Shown here: positions 1-7,187 of the stretch, piece after piece
Position numbering within the stretch: position 1 is the stretch's first letter
Layout of the letters: each line of letters starts with the position of its first letter
DNA from: Pseudomonadota bacterium
GTDB lineage: Bacteria; Pseudomonadota; Gammaproteobacteria; Burkholderiales; Rhodocyclaceae
Length of the DNA: 7,271 nt
Direction of reading: 5' to 3'
Assembly: GCA_030917225.1 (NCBI GenBank)
Contig: JAUPVD010000067.1
Location: forward strand, 1-7,271
The notes under the pieces: model-generated
The model's database searches: none
Seen by the model: the letters and a program-made list of their open reading frames with translations, nothing else
Told to the model about the DNA's origin: nothing
Made by a program: the position numbers and the translations under genes

Positions 1-71
1 AGCCGCACCGGCAGCGAAAGTTGGAACGGGAATACGAGGAATACTGCCGCCAGCAGGCCCAGAAAGGCTGA
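1..71 (+). CDS. C-terminal fragment of an unidentified protein (5' end outside window)
   Basis: Reading from base 3, the plus strand is open for 22 codons and stops at TGA (69-71). The peptide is highly charged and probably helical, ending in EEYCRQQAQKG. The stop codon abuts a GC-rich hairpin, which is what the end of a real gene usually looks like and is the main reason for this call. The other two plus frames are also open over this short distance, so the frame choice rests on the terminator context and the plausible amino-acid composition. The gene converges on the minus-strand cluster that ends at 322. Nothing in the fragment identifies a family or function. Confidence 0.5.
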   Translation, partial: PHRQRKLEREYEEYCRQQAQKG

Positions 72-91
72 AGCCGCCCGGAGGCGGCTTC
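70..91 (+). terminator. Probable Rho-independent terminator of the plus-strand gene
   Basis: A perfect 9-bp stem (GAAGCCGCC pairing with GGCGGCTTC) closes a four-base CGGA loop. It begins at the last bases of the TGA stop codon. The downstream tract (GTTACTCCTT) contains only scattered Ts, so the U-run is weak. On the minus strand the hairpin is followed by AGCC, so it is less likely to terminate the opposite cluster, though it could block read-through from either side. Confidence 0.6.
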
Positions 92-321
92 GTTACTCCT
101 TCCACGCATGGTGGATGAGCTGAACGCATTTTGCCTTAAAAATAAGCAAAAAGTAAAGCTTCGGTCGATAAATGAGACCCCGGCACTTTGAAATTTCGCT
201 TTCATGTTGAGCGGCAGCAAACCGAGGTATTGCCGCCTTAAGCTGACCAGTAACCCAAGGGCCGCAACGGCCGACTTGCAGTCTCCTAGCGAACAGCAAG
301 AATCGCACACGCCGTGTCCCG
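92..321. other. Intergenic region between convergent genes, with small inverted repeats
   Basis: No convincing gene is seen in this stretch of about 230 bases. Part of it (roughly 125-205) is clearly richer in A and T than the neighbouring genes. It holds three small dyads: TTTTGC-C-TTA / TAAGCAAAA around an AAAA loop (129-151, one bulged C); GCGGCA (211-216) with TGCCGC (231-236) around a 14-base loop; and GGCCG (260-264) with CGGCC (268-272) around CAA. Any of these could form 3' structure in the minus-strand transcript, but none is followed by a clear T-run, so no terminator is assigned. It could also be a dispersed intergenic repeat or the remnant of a gene. Confidence 0.5.
129..151. repeat. 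AT-rich imperfect inverted repeat
   Basis: The arms TTTTGC-C-TTA and TAAGCAAAA form nine base pairs with one bulged C (135) around an AAAA loop (139-142). Only two of the pairs are G-C. It lies about 170 bases past the stop of the S4 gene and could be a weak transcription end or mRNA 3' structure for the minus-strand cluster. The pairing is seen directly; the role is a guess. Confidence 0.35.
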
Positions 322-537
322 CTATTCACCCACCAACTCCACCTCTTCCCCCGCATACACCACCCGCTGCCCCGGCCGCAGCTTGGCCCGCTTGCGTGTC
401 TCGACTTCGCCGTCGACGCTGACCAGCCCGTCGCTGATGGCGGCGTGGGCGTTGCCGCCGGAGTCGGCGAGGCCGGTGGCCTTGAGCAATTGATCAAGCT
501 GGATGTATTCGCCGCGTACGGCAAAACGAGTGGACAT
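322..537 (-). CDS. ybcJ: YbcJ-family S4-domain RNA-binding protein
   Basis: This 71-residue protein is essentially a single S4-like RNA-binding fold, the usual size for the YbcJ family. The signature part is VDGEVETRKRAKLRPGQ (about residues 41-57), which closely matches the VDG-VETRKR-K-GQ segment of E. coli YbcJ as I remember it. The basic ETRKR-K patch is the expected RNA-contact surface. Family members are small cytoplasmic proteins thought to bind structured RNA, perhaps in ribosome or tRNA metabolism; the exact role is not settled. The ATG start is supported by an AAAAGGA Shine-Dalgarno sequence (544-550 on the plus strand) with a six-base spacer. The gene starts 45 bases after the stop of the large kinase/cyclase gene on the same strand, so read-through is likely. 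A small GCCGC/GCGGC dyad (568-579) sits in that gap. It stops with TAG. The functional link to its neighbours is unclear. Confidence 0.9.
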   Translation of the reverse strand: MSTRFAVRGEYIQLDQLLKATGLADSGGNAHAAISDGLVSVDGEVETRKRAKLRPGQRVVYAGEEVELVGE

Positions 538-582
538 GGGGAATCCTTTTCAGTGAGGTCTGGTGGTGCCGCTGGCGGCGTG

Positions 583-3500
583 CTACGGCAGGCTGACCAG
601 GCAGTTGCGGCCGCGGCCCTTGGCGAGATAGAGCGCGCGGTCGGCGTGTTCGATGACCGAATGTATCTCTGTTTCCGGCGTCGGGCGCACGGTATAGCAA
701 CCGACGCTGATGGTGGCAACGCCGTGCATGCCGTTGCCTTGGTGACCGATGCCGAGGTCGGCGATCCGCTGGCGCATGCGCTCACCCATGTGTACCGCCT
801 CATCGGCTTCGGTCGCCGGCAGAATGATGATGAACTCCTCGCCGCCATAGCGGGCAACCAGGTCGGTGTCGCGGCAGAATACCGACCGGATGGCATCGGC
901 AGCGAGGCGCAGGCAGTCGTCGCCGGCAACGTGGCCGTAGAGGTCGTTGTAGAGCTTGAAGTTGTCCAGGTCGCAGAGAATCAGCGAGAGCGGCAGGCGT
1001 TCCCGGATGCAGCGGCCGAGCGAGTATTCCAGGTGTTCGCTGAAACGGCGGCGGTTGGCAAGCCCGGTGAGACCGTCGGTGTTGGCTCGTTCTTCGAGCA
1101 GACGGTTGGCATCGCGCAACTGGGCATAAGTGGCTTCGAGTTCGGTACTGGAGGCTTGCAGTTCGGCGTACAGCCGTTCCTGGATGGCCAGTGAGTCCTG
1201 CAGTTTCTGCGTTCGTTCCTCAACCTTGTTTTCGAGCTGGCCATAGAGGCTGGCATTCTCGATGGCGATTGCCGCCTGTGCGGAGATCACTCTCAGGAGT
1301 TCCAGCCGCCCTTGTGTAAAGGCGCCAGCCATGAGGTTGTTTTCGAGATAGAGCATGCCGATCAGCTTGCCCTGTTGCAGGATGGGCTCGCAGAGCACCG
1401 AAAGCGGGCGCTCCCGGAGGATGTAAGGGTCGCGGGCGAAGGGGGTCTGCGCCCGGGCGTCGTCGATGACCATCGAGCGCAAGGTGCGGCCGACATACTG
1501 GATCAGCGAGCGCGGCAGCGGCAGGTCGCCGCGCTCGTCGACCGGAATTGCCTCAACGACGACATTGACCTCGTCACCGGCAATGCCGATCGCCTCGACA
1601 CGGAATTCCTTTTCGTTCCTGAGGATAAGGGCCGCTTTTTGTGCGCCGGAGTGTTCGATAACGATCCTGAGCAGCGTGGTGACCAGTTTTTCAATGACGA
1701 TCTCGCTGGAAATCGCCCGTGATGCCTCGCTCACTGCTGCCAGGTCGAAGGTTTCGCCGCTCTGCGAGCTGTTATGCAACGTTCGTGTGTGCATCGCATG
1801 ATGCGGCCCCGTTGACTGCGATTGGGTCGGCAACTGCAGTGGGTGGCGCGCGCGCAACTGGGCGACTTTGGCCAGCGCTCCCCAACGTTCATAAAGCTGC
1901 ATGGCCTGCCGCAGATAGTGGGTGGCGATGCGTTCGCGTTTCTGCTGCTGGTGGTAACGTGAGGCCAGCTCGTAGGCCAGTGCTTCTTCGTGAATGAAGC
2001 CGTTGTCGCGTGCCAGGTCGATCGCCATTTCGTAGTAGCGAATGGCGTCTTCGCTCTGGCCGTTGATGCGCATCCGCTCGGCCTCGACCAGGCACCAGTG
2101 GTGCTGGTAATTCATCGGAGCGTGGTCGGCCCAGTGCCGGAGTTTTTTCTGATTCCGGGCTGCCATGCGCAGGGCGACGATGCGGAGGCGATGGTCTTTC
2201 CCGTCGACATCGGCGAGTACCGCCAGCGATTCGTAGAAATGGAAGAGCGGCTCGGCGTGCATGCCGACGCCGCCTTTCAGGCTGGCACGTGCAGCCCTGG
2301 CATGCACCACCGCCTGCGGTATGTCGTTGAAGACAACGGCGAGCATGGTCTTGGCGCAAAACAGCAGGAACAGGGTGCTGTGGTCCTCAACCTTGAGGTG
2401 CTGCGGCAGCGAGACATTTTCGTCGTAGGCCGGCCCGGCGAGCGTATCGGGCGGGCTTGCTTCCAGGGTGAAGTTCCTCGCCGTCTGCCACCAGATATCG
2501 TTCCAGTACAGCGAAGAGCCGACCTGGAAGCGGAGCAGGTCGCTGTGCGCGCGCTCCATCTCCGGCAGCAGTTCCGGCAGGCTGGTGCCGCAGTGGAACA
2601 GCATCTGCATCTGGTTGTTGCGCGCATAGGAGGCATATTCGAAATCGCCCTTTTCAAGCGAGACGGCATAGGTCTGCTCAAGCAGTGGCAGGGATTCGCG
2701 CAGCGGGTGCTTGTACTTGTGGATGATCCAGCCGGAGAAGAACAGCGGTTGCTGCAGCTTGAGCCGGTGCTTGCGCGCGAGCTCGATGGCGAATTCGCCG
2801 AACACCGTTCCGGCATCGATCTTGCCGAGCAGCGCGCTTTGGGTGATTCCCCACCAGCTCAAGCCGTAACCGGCATTCGGTGAGTACCCGTGGGTCAGCG
2901 TTTCGCGCACCATCTGGAAGACGACCAACGCGAGCAGTTCCTGAGAGGTCCAGTAAGCAGGAGGCAGCAGCAGGCCGAGCAACTCCATCGCTGCCAACCT
3001 GTCCGGATCGGTCATTTCCGGCAGTACGTAGAGGTCGGTGAACGATTTGCGCTTGACAGCCATCCGTGTCCGGATCAGCCCGACCAGCACCTTCAGCTTG
3101 CCGGGTGATTTGGGCAGGTGGGTACCGACAAGCGTCAGGCCGTGCAACGCAACGTCGACTGCTTCCTGCAGGCGGTTCTGGGCGACCAGCGCCTGCAGTC
3201 TGATCTTCAGGCCTTCAACCTGTTTCAGCGGCTGATCGACATGGGCGAGGTAATCCTCAAGCCAGGTCTCCATTGCCGTGTAGTCCTTGCACAGGAAGGC
3301 TGCTTCCGAGGCTGCGAGCAGCAGTTCGGCAGTCTGTTCCGGGTGGTCCTGCCAGCAGCGCGGGGAGCGCAGTTCGTTGGCCAGCCGCAGGTAGTTGAGT
3401 GCCGTGGTGTGGTCGGCGGCCTGCTTTGCGCGCAGGCCTGCGCGCAGGTTGATCGCAAGCAGTTCATTCAGCCGGATGGGGCCTTCGATCAGGCGCCGGC

Positions 3501-5697
3501 CGGCGTTGTACTGGTTGGCGATGTCGAAGATCCTGCGCTCATGGTCCTCGCTGCTGGATTCGTCCAGCCAGGTGCGGGCGATGTGGTGGTGAACGCCTTC
3601 AGCCGCATCGGTGGCGAGCAGGCTGTAGGCCGCTTGGCGCACCCGGTCGTGAACGAACTGGTAGTGCTCCGGCGCTGCGTTGCCCGCTTGCCTGGCGAAG
3701 CGGTAACCCGAGCCGAGCGGGACGAGTATGCCCTCCTGCAGTGCCAGTTCAAGGTCTTCGGCAACCACGTGCGCCGGCTTGGCGAGCAGGCGGGAAAGTG
3801 TTTCCAGCGAGAAGCGGTCGCCGATGCAGGCGGCGTGAATCAATGCCTGTTGCGTCGTTCCGGGCAGGTTCCGGATGCGCTCGGCCATCAGCGAAACGAC
3901 GTTGTCGGCGATGGCTGCCGCCTGAATTTCAGATTGCTGCCATGTCCAGCAGCGCTTCGCACGGTCGAAGACGATGACCGAGCGCTCGTGCAGGTCGTTG
4001 AGCAATTGAACGAGAAAGAACGCGTTACCTTGCGTCTTCTCGTAGGCCAGTCGGGAAAGCTCTTCGAGTCCGGGTGCGTTGCCGAGGGCATCGCCGATCA
4101 GTTGCCGCACGTTTTCCGCCGCCAGGCTCTGCAGGTGAATGGTGCTGGCGGTGCCGCCGTTGCGGGTGATGTCTGCGAGAGCCAGCGACAGCGGATGGGT
4201 GGCGCTGACTTCGCTGTCGCGATAGGCGCAGATCACCAGCAGATGACTGCAGCGGTTGCCGCTCATGATGAAGCGGAGCAGGGAGAGCGAGCCGGAGTCG
4301 GCCCACTGCCAGTCGTCGATGAATACGACCAGCGGATGCTCGCGGGTACTGATGGCCTTGATGAAGTTGCCGAACACGTAGTTCAGGCGGTTGAGCGCCT
4401 GTTCGCCGGCAAGCGGCGAGACCTCGGGTTGCGGGCCGATGATCAGTTCGATCGACGGAACGACGTCGGTGAGCACCCGGCCGAGGTTGCCGATGCCGGC
4501 CAGGATGCGGGTACGCCATTTCTCCAGCGACGATTCGTCTTCCTGCAGCAGAAGGTTGCAGAAATCCTGGAAGGCCAGCATCCAGGCATAGAACGGCACG
4601 TCGCGCTGATACTGGTCGAACTTCCCGGAAACGAAATTCCCCCGACGCTCGGTTACGGGCTGATGCACTTCGTGTACCAGTGCGCTCTTGCCGACGCCGG
4701 GTGCGCCATTGACCAGCAGCAATTCGGCGTCCGCCGTGGCGGCGCGGTCGAAGGCGGTGATGATCGTGGCCACTTCGTCGTCGCGGCCGTAGAGCTTTTG
4801 CGGAATGTGGAAGCGGAGGGGGATGTCGCCTTCGCCAAGCGTGAAAGGCGTAATGCTGCCGGTGCTACGCAGTTGGGCGCGGCACTGATCAAGGTCATGC
4901 TTGATGCCCCAGGTGCTCTGGTAGCGATCGTCCGCCATCTTCTCGATCAGGCGCATGACGATGCGCGAGATGACTATCGGAACCCTGGGGTTGATCTGAT
5001 GCGGCGGTGGCGGCGTCAGGGCGATATGTGCGTGCACGAGTTCGATGCCTTCGCGCGAGGCGAAAGGCAGCGTGCCGGTCAGCAGTTCGTAGAGCGTGAT
5101 GCCGAAGGAGTAAAGATCGGAGCGGTAGTCGATCTTGCGGTTGACGCGTCCGGTCTGCTCCGGCGAGGTGTAGGCTAGGGTGCCTTCGAGTTGCGTCGGG
5201 CTCTGGAACTCCTGCTGTTCCTGCGACAGTTGCGAGGCAATGCCGAAATCGATGATGCGCAGTTCGTCTGTCTGCTCGTTCCAGATGATATTGGCCGGGT
5301 TGATGTCCTTGTGGATGACGTTGTGGCGATGGATTTCGCCCAGGATGCCGGCCAGCCTGGCTGCAATGTCCAGGGTCTTCGCAAGGTCGGGCTGGCTGCG
5401 CTTCCACACCTTGTCGAGGGATTCGGCACCGATGTCCTCGGCAACGATCATCACCGAGTTCTGGATGGTGAGCAGGTCGTAGACCTTGATGACGCCTTCG
5501 ATGTCGGTCAGCGAGCGGGTGATGTCGAACTCGCGTCGATAGCGTGGCAGAGCCTCGGTCAGCGATTGCTCGTCGCTGAGAACCTTCAGTACGACAGGAA
5601 AATCGTCGATCAGCCGGCGTGCACGGTAGACGCGGGTTTGCCGGTCGTCATGAAGCTGCACCGTCAGCCGATAACCGGAACTCTCGTGAAATACCAT
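583..5697 (-). CDS. Ser/Thr kinase - AAA_16 ATPase - GAF - GGDEF diguanylate cyclase
   Basis: This is a 1704-residue cytoplasmic signalling protein with no signal peptide or membrane segment. Residues about 8-270 are a protein kinase domain: lysine in VVLKVL (K38), catalytic loop HKDINPAN (129-136), DFG (150-152) and SPEQ (178-181). The glycine-rich loop is degenerate. Residues about 300-560 are an AAA_16/STAND-like ATPase with Walker A GAPGVGKS (331-338) and Walker B VVFIDD (457-462). FVHDRVRQAAYSLL (681-694) is typical of this kinase-ATPase family. Residues about 720-1285 are helical and TPR-like. A GAF sensor domain (about 1320-1483) and a coiled coil (about 1485-1538) precede the GGDEF domain (1539-1704). 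That domain has DGLTGLANRR (1541-1550), GGEEF (1618-1622) and the RxxD inhibitory site (R1609-D1612), so it should make cyclic di-GMP from two GTP with product feedback. The ATG start has AGAGGG (5703-5708) five bases upstream. The kinase substrate and GAF ligand cannot be told from sequence. Confidence 0.95.
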   Translation of the reverse strand: MVFHESSGYRLTVQLHDDRQTRVYRARRLIDDFPVVLKVLSDEQSLTEALPRYRREFDITRSLTDIEGVIKVYDLLTIQNSVMIVAEDIGAESLDKVWKRSQPDLAKTLDIAARLAGILGEIHRHNVIHKDINPANIIWNEQTDELRIIDFGIASQLSQEQQEFQSPTQLEGTLAYTSPEQTGRVNRKIDYRSDLYSFGITLYELLTGTLPFASREGIELVHAHIALTPPPPHQINPRVPIVISRIVMRLIEKMADDRYQSTWGIKHDLDQCRAQLRSTGSITPFTLGEGDIPLRFHIPQKLYGRDDEVATIITAFDRAATADAELLLVNGAPGVGKSALVHEVHQPVTERRGNFVSGKFDQYQRDVPFYAWMLAFQDFCNLLLQEDESSLEKWRTRILAGIGNLGRVLTDVVPSIELIIGPQPEVSPLAGEQALNRLNYVFGNFIKAISTREHPLVVFIDDWQWADSGSLSLLRFIMSGNRCSHLLVICAYRDSEVSATHPLSLALADITRNGGTASTIHLQSLAAENVRQLIGDALGNAPGLEELSRLAYEKTQGNAFFLVQLLNDLHERSVIVFDRAKRCWTWQQSEIQAAAIADNVVSLMAERIRNLPGTTQQALIHAACIGDRFSLETLSRLLAKPAHVVAEDLELALQEGILVPLGSGYRFARQAGNAAPEHYQFVHDRVRQAAYSLLATDAAEGVHHHIARTWLDESSSEDHERRIFDIANQYNAGRRLIEGPIRLNELLAINLRAGLRAKQAADHTTALNYLRLANELRSPRCWQDHPEQTAELLLAASEAAFLCKDYTAMETWLEDYLAHVDQPLKQVEGLKIRLQALVAQNRLQEAVDVALHGLTLVGTHLPKSPGKLKVLVGLIRTRMAVKRKSFTDLYVLPEMTDPDRLAAMELLGLLLPPAYWTSQELLALVVFQMVRETLTHGYSPNAGYGLSWWGITQSALLGKIDAGTVFGEFAIELARKHRLKLQQPLFFSGWIIHKYKHPLRESLPLLEQTYAVSLEKGDFEYASYARNNQMQMLFHCGTSLPELLPEMERAHSDLLRFQVGSSLYWNDIWWQTARNFTLEASPPDTLAGPAYDENVSLPQHLKVEDHSTLFLLFCAKTMLAVVFNDIPQAVVHARAARASLKGGVGMHAEPLFHFYESLAVLADVDGKDHRLRIVALRMAARNQKKLRHWADHAPMNYQHHWCLVEAERMRINGQSEDAIRYYEMAIDLARDNGFIHEEALAYELASRYHQQQKRERIATHYLRQAMQLYERWGALAKVAQLRARHPLQLPTQSQSTGPHHAMHTRTLHNSSQSGETFDLAAVSEASRAISSEIVIEKLVTTLLRIVIEHSGAQKAALILRNEKEFRVEAIGIAGDEVNVVVEAIPVDERGDLPLPRSLIQYVGRTLRSMVIDDARAQTPFARDPYILRERPLSVLCEPILQQGKLIGMLYLENNLMAGAFTQGRLELLRVISAQAAIAIENASLYGQLENKVEERTQKLQDSLAIQERLYAELQASSTELEATYAQLRDANRLLEERANTDGLTGLANRRRFSEHLEYSLGRCIRERLPLSLILCDLDNFKLYNDLYGHVAGDDCLRLAADAIRSVFCRDTDLVARYGGEEFIIILPATEADEAVHMGERMRQRIADLGIGHQGNGMHGVATISVGCYTVRPTPETEIHSVIEHADRALYLAKGRGRNCLVSLP

Positions 5698-5769
5698 CCG
5701 TGCCCTCTGTTCGTGTCCGGCCAGTGTGTTCGTGCGCCGGTGCTTCGTTCCATGCCCTGCCGCTACTGC

Positions 5770-7089
5770 TTACTGCCCGAAGACTTTGCCTATGTATTCG
5801 ACGACCGCCTCGTTCTCGGCTTCCGCCCGCAACGACGGGAAGAGCGAGAGGCAGACCTCGTTCGGCGAGGAGAGGTTGATGACCAGGATAGGGCGATTCA
5901 CCAGCACGGCCCCCAGGGTGTCCCTCGGGTCGATATTGACGCCGCTGTGGTGCCGCAGCGAAGTGCAGCCATGCAGATAGTCGGGCTGGTTCAGGAAGGT
6001 GTAGTTGTTCCAGTTGGTGACGACGAAGGACAGCGCATCGTCGGCCGTGCCGACCAGGCCTTCCCGGGTGGCATCCTCGACGGCCCGGAAGAGGCTGACG
6101 TCGATCTTGCCTGTCTTGAACTCGCGCACACGTTCGTGGATCTGGCGGGCGATTTCCTCGACCGGCAGCTGGCCATCGACGCTGACCGGCACGAAGGCAA
6201 TGTAGTTGCCGCCGTAAGATTCGCGCAGTTCCGGGGCGAGCAGGTCGGAGAGCATCTTGAAGCTGATGGTCTGCCGTTCCTGAAGTTGTTTGGTCTGGCG
6301 GTTGAGGTCGTAGAACCCCTTGGCCAGGGCGGCGCAGATCACGCTGTTCTGCGTCACCTCAGGATAGCGTTGGCGGCAATGGCTGAGCAGGTCGCCGAGC
6401 GCAAAGAAGCGGGAGATGGGCGCAAAGCGCTGCTTGCGATAGTTTTCCAGGCAGCCCGGCACGTCGCGCAACGGAATCGCATGGCCGCCGTCGTCGGCAA
6501 CGGCATAGCGGCCGAGCGCCGCCAGGTTCTGGTTGTGTGTTTCGTCGTCGAGACCGAGGATTTCAAGCATCTTCTCGCCGGTGATCGTGCGGACGCGGCG
6601 AACGGCTTCGACGATGTCGTGCTGCCGTGCCTCGTCGCCGCGCATTTGCGCGTTGTAGTGGCCGATCAGATGGTTGAACAGGTATTCCGCGCTGCGGGCA
6701 TCGAGGTAGGTGTGCTCGCAGGTCTGCGCAATGATGAACTCGTTGCCGCCGCGTTGACGCAGAACGGTCAGTGCCATCGGGCAGTGGGCGTTGTCGGCAG
6801 CCAGTGAAAGGCTGTCCCGGCAAAGTTCGGCGAAGCCGCGGTCGATATCATCGCAGTCGACGACGCTGAAGTGCCTGCGGTGGCTGTCTGCGTGCCGCCA
6901 GTCGAAACGATCCTGCGCCTCGAAGTGCAGGCGGTACTCGAACTTGCGCATGGCGCCGACAATGGCCAGGAAACTGGCCTTCAGCGCGTCGGCATCAATG
7001 CTGCCGGAGAAGCGGTAGCCGCTGGTGAAATAGATGTTTGCCCTGTTCATCAGGCCTTCAAGCCCGATGGCGCCGACGGGTGTCTGCAT
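5770..7089 (-). CDS. Stand-alone condensation/BAHD-like HxxxD acyltransferase family protein
   Basis: From the chosen ATG the protein has 439 residues, the usual size of a single NRPS condensation domain or BAHD-type acyltransferase. It shows the superfamily's HxxxD active site as HTYLD (H126-D130), where the histidine would deprotonate the acceptor. The first His of the NRPS HHxxxDG form is Glu and the Gly is Ala. GGNYIAFVPVSV (293-304) resembles the conserved GNFVN-LPLRV segment of condensation domains. VTNWNNYTFL...PDYLHG (357-374) sits where BAHD and fungal acyltransferases have their VTSW...DFGWG region, but the DFGWG motif itself is not kept. It likely transfers an acyl group from CoA or a carrier protein to an alcohol or amine; substrates are unknown. 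No adenylation, carrier or thioesterase domain lies in view. The frame is open upstream, with other possible starts at 7143 (ATG) and 7209 (GTG). The start at 7089 was preferred for its ribosome binding site. It precedes the kinase/cyclase gene by 72 bases on the same strand. Confidence 0.75.
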   Translation of the reverse strand: MQTPVGAIGLEGLMNRANIYFTSGYRFSGSIDADALKASFLAIVGAMRKFEYRLHFEAQDRFDWRHADSHRRHFSVVDCDDIDRGFAELCRDSLSLAADNAHCPMALTVLRQRGGNEFIIAQTCEHTYLDARSAEYLFNHLIGHYNAQMRGDEARQHDIVEAVRRVRTITGEKMLEILGLDDETHNQNLAALGRYAVADDGGHAIPLRDVPGCLENYRKQRFAPISRFFALGDLLSHCRQRYPEVTQNSVICAALAKGFYDLNRQTKQLQERQTISFKMLSDLLAPELRESYGGNYIAFVPVSVDGQLPVEEIARQIHERVREFKTGKIDVSLFRAVEDATREGLVGTADDALSFVVTNWNNYTFLNQPDYLHGCTSLRHHSGVNIDPRDTLGAVLVNRPILVINLSSPNEVCLSLFPSLRAEAENEAVVEYIGKVFGQ

Positions 7090-7096
7090 TGCTTTG

Positions 7097-7101
7097 TCCC
7101 C
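7097..7101 (-). promoter_or_regulatory. Ribosome binding site deciding the acyltransferase start
   Basis: The minus strand reads GGGGA here, seven bases before the ATG at 7089. The alternative starts further upstream have poorer sites: the ATG at 7143 is preceded by an A-rich AAAAAAGAAC, and the GTG at 7209 by no clear Shine-Dalgarno. The extra N-terminal residues those starts would add (for instance TSRGVRVTYWFQKRT) are basic and do not look like part of the acyltransferase fold. Confidence 0.55.
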
Positions 7102-7172
7102 ACTATTGGCTGTCAGCCGATCGCTACGAGGCTGTCCAGTCATTGCTGTTCTTTTTTGGAACCAATATGTTA

Positions 7173-7187
7173 CACGGACTCCCCGTG
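7173..7187. promoter_or_regulatory. Small dyad upstream of the acyltransferase gene, possible operator
   Basis: CACGG and CCGTG flank a five-base ACTCC spacer, a perfect 5-bp inverted repeat, 84 bases upstream of the preferred start. It lies in the leader where a promoter for the cluster would be expected, so it could be a regulator site. A dyad this short also occurs by chance, and no good -35/-10 pair was found near it. Confidence 0.2.

Noticed and set aside
93..929. 278-codon minus-strand frame covering the intergenic region, the S4 gene and the GGDEF end
   Set aside because: It overlaps two well-supported genes on the same strand in another frame. Its sequence is rich in Ser, Pro, Arg and Ala with no motif, typical of a shifted GC-rich frame.
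445..1194. 249-codon plus-strand frame
   Set aside because: It is antisense to the S4 gene start and to the GGDEF domain, with no recognisable domain of its own.
3118..5178. 686-codon open frame on the plus strand
   Set aside because: It lies wholly antisense to the kinase/ATPase/TPR part of the large gene, whose motifs are unmistakable. It has no recognisable domain, and long antisense frames are common in GC-rich coding DNA.
5191..6807. 538-codon open frame on the plus strand
   Set aside because: It spans antisense to two real genes and the gap between them, with no family motif. It is best explained as a composition artefact.
7150..7180. TAACAT as a -10 box for the minus-strand cluster
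   Set aside because: It matches only four of six consensus bases, and no reasonable -35 box lies at the right distance.
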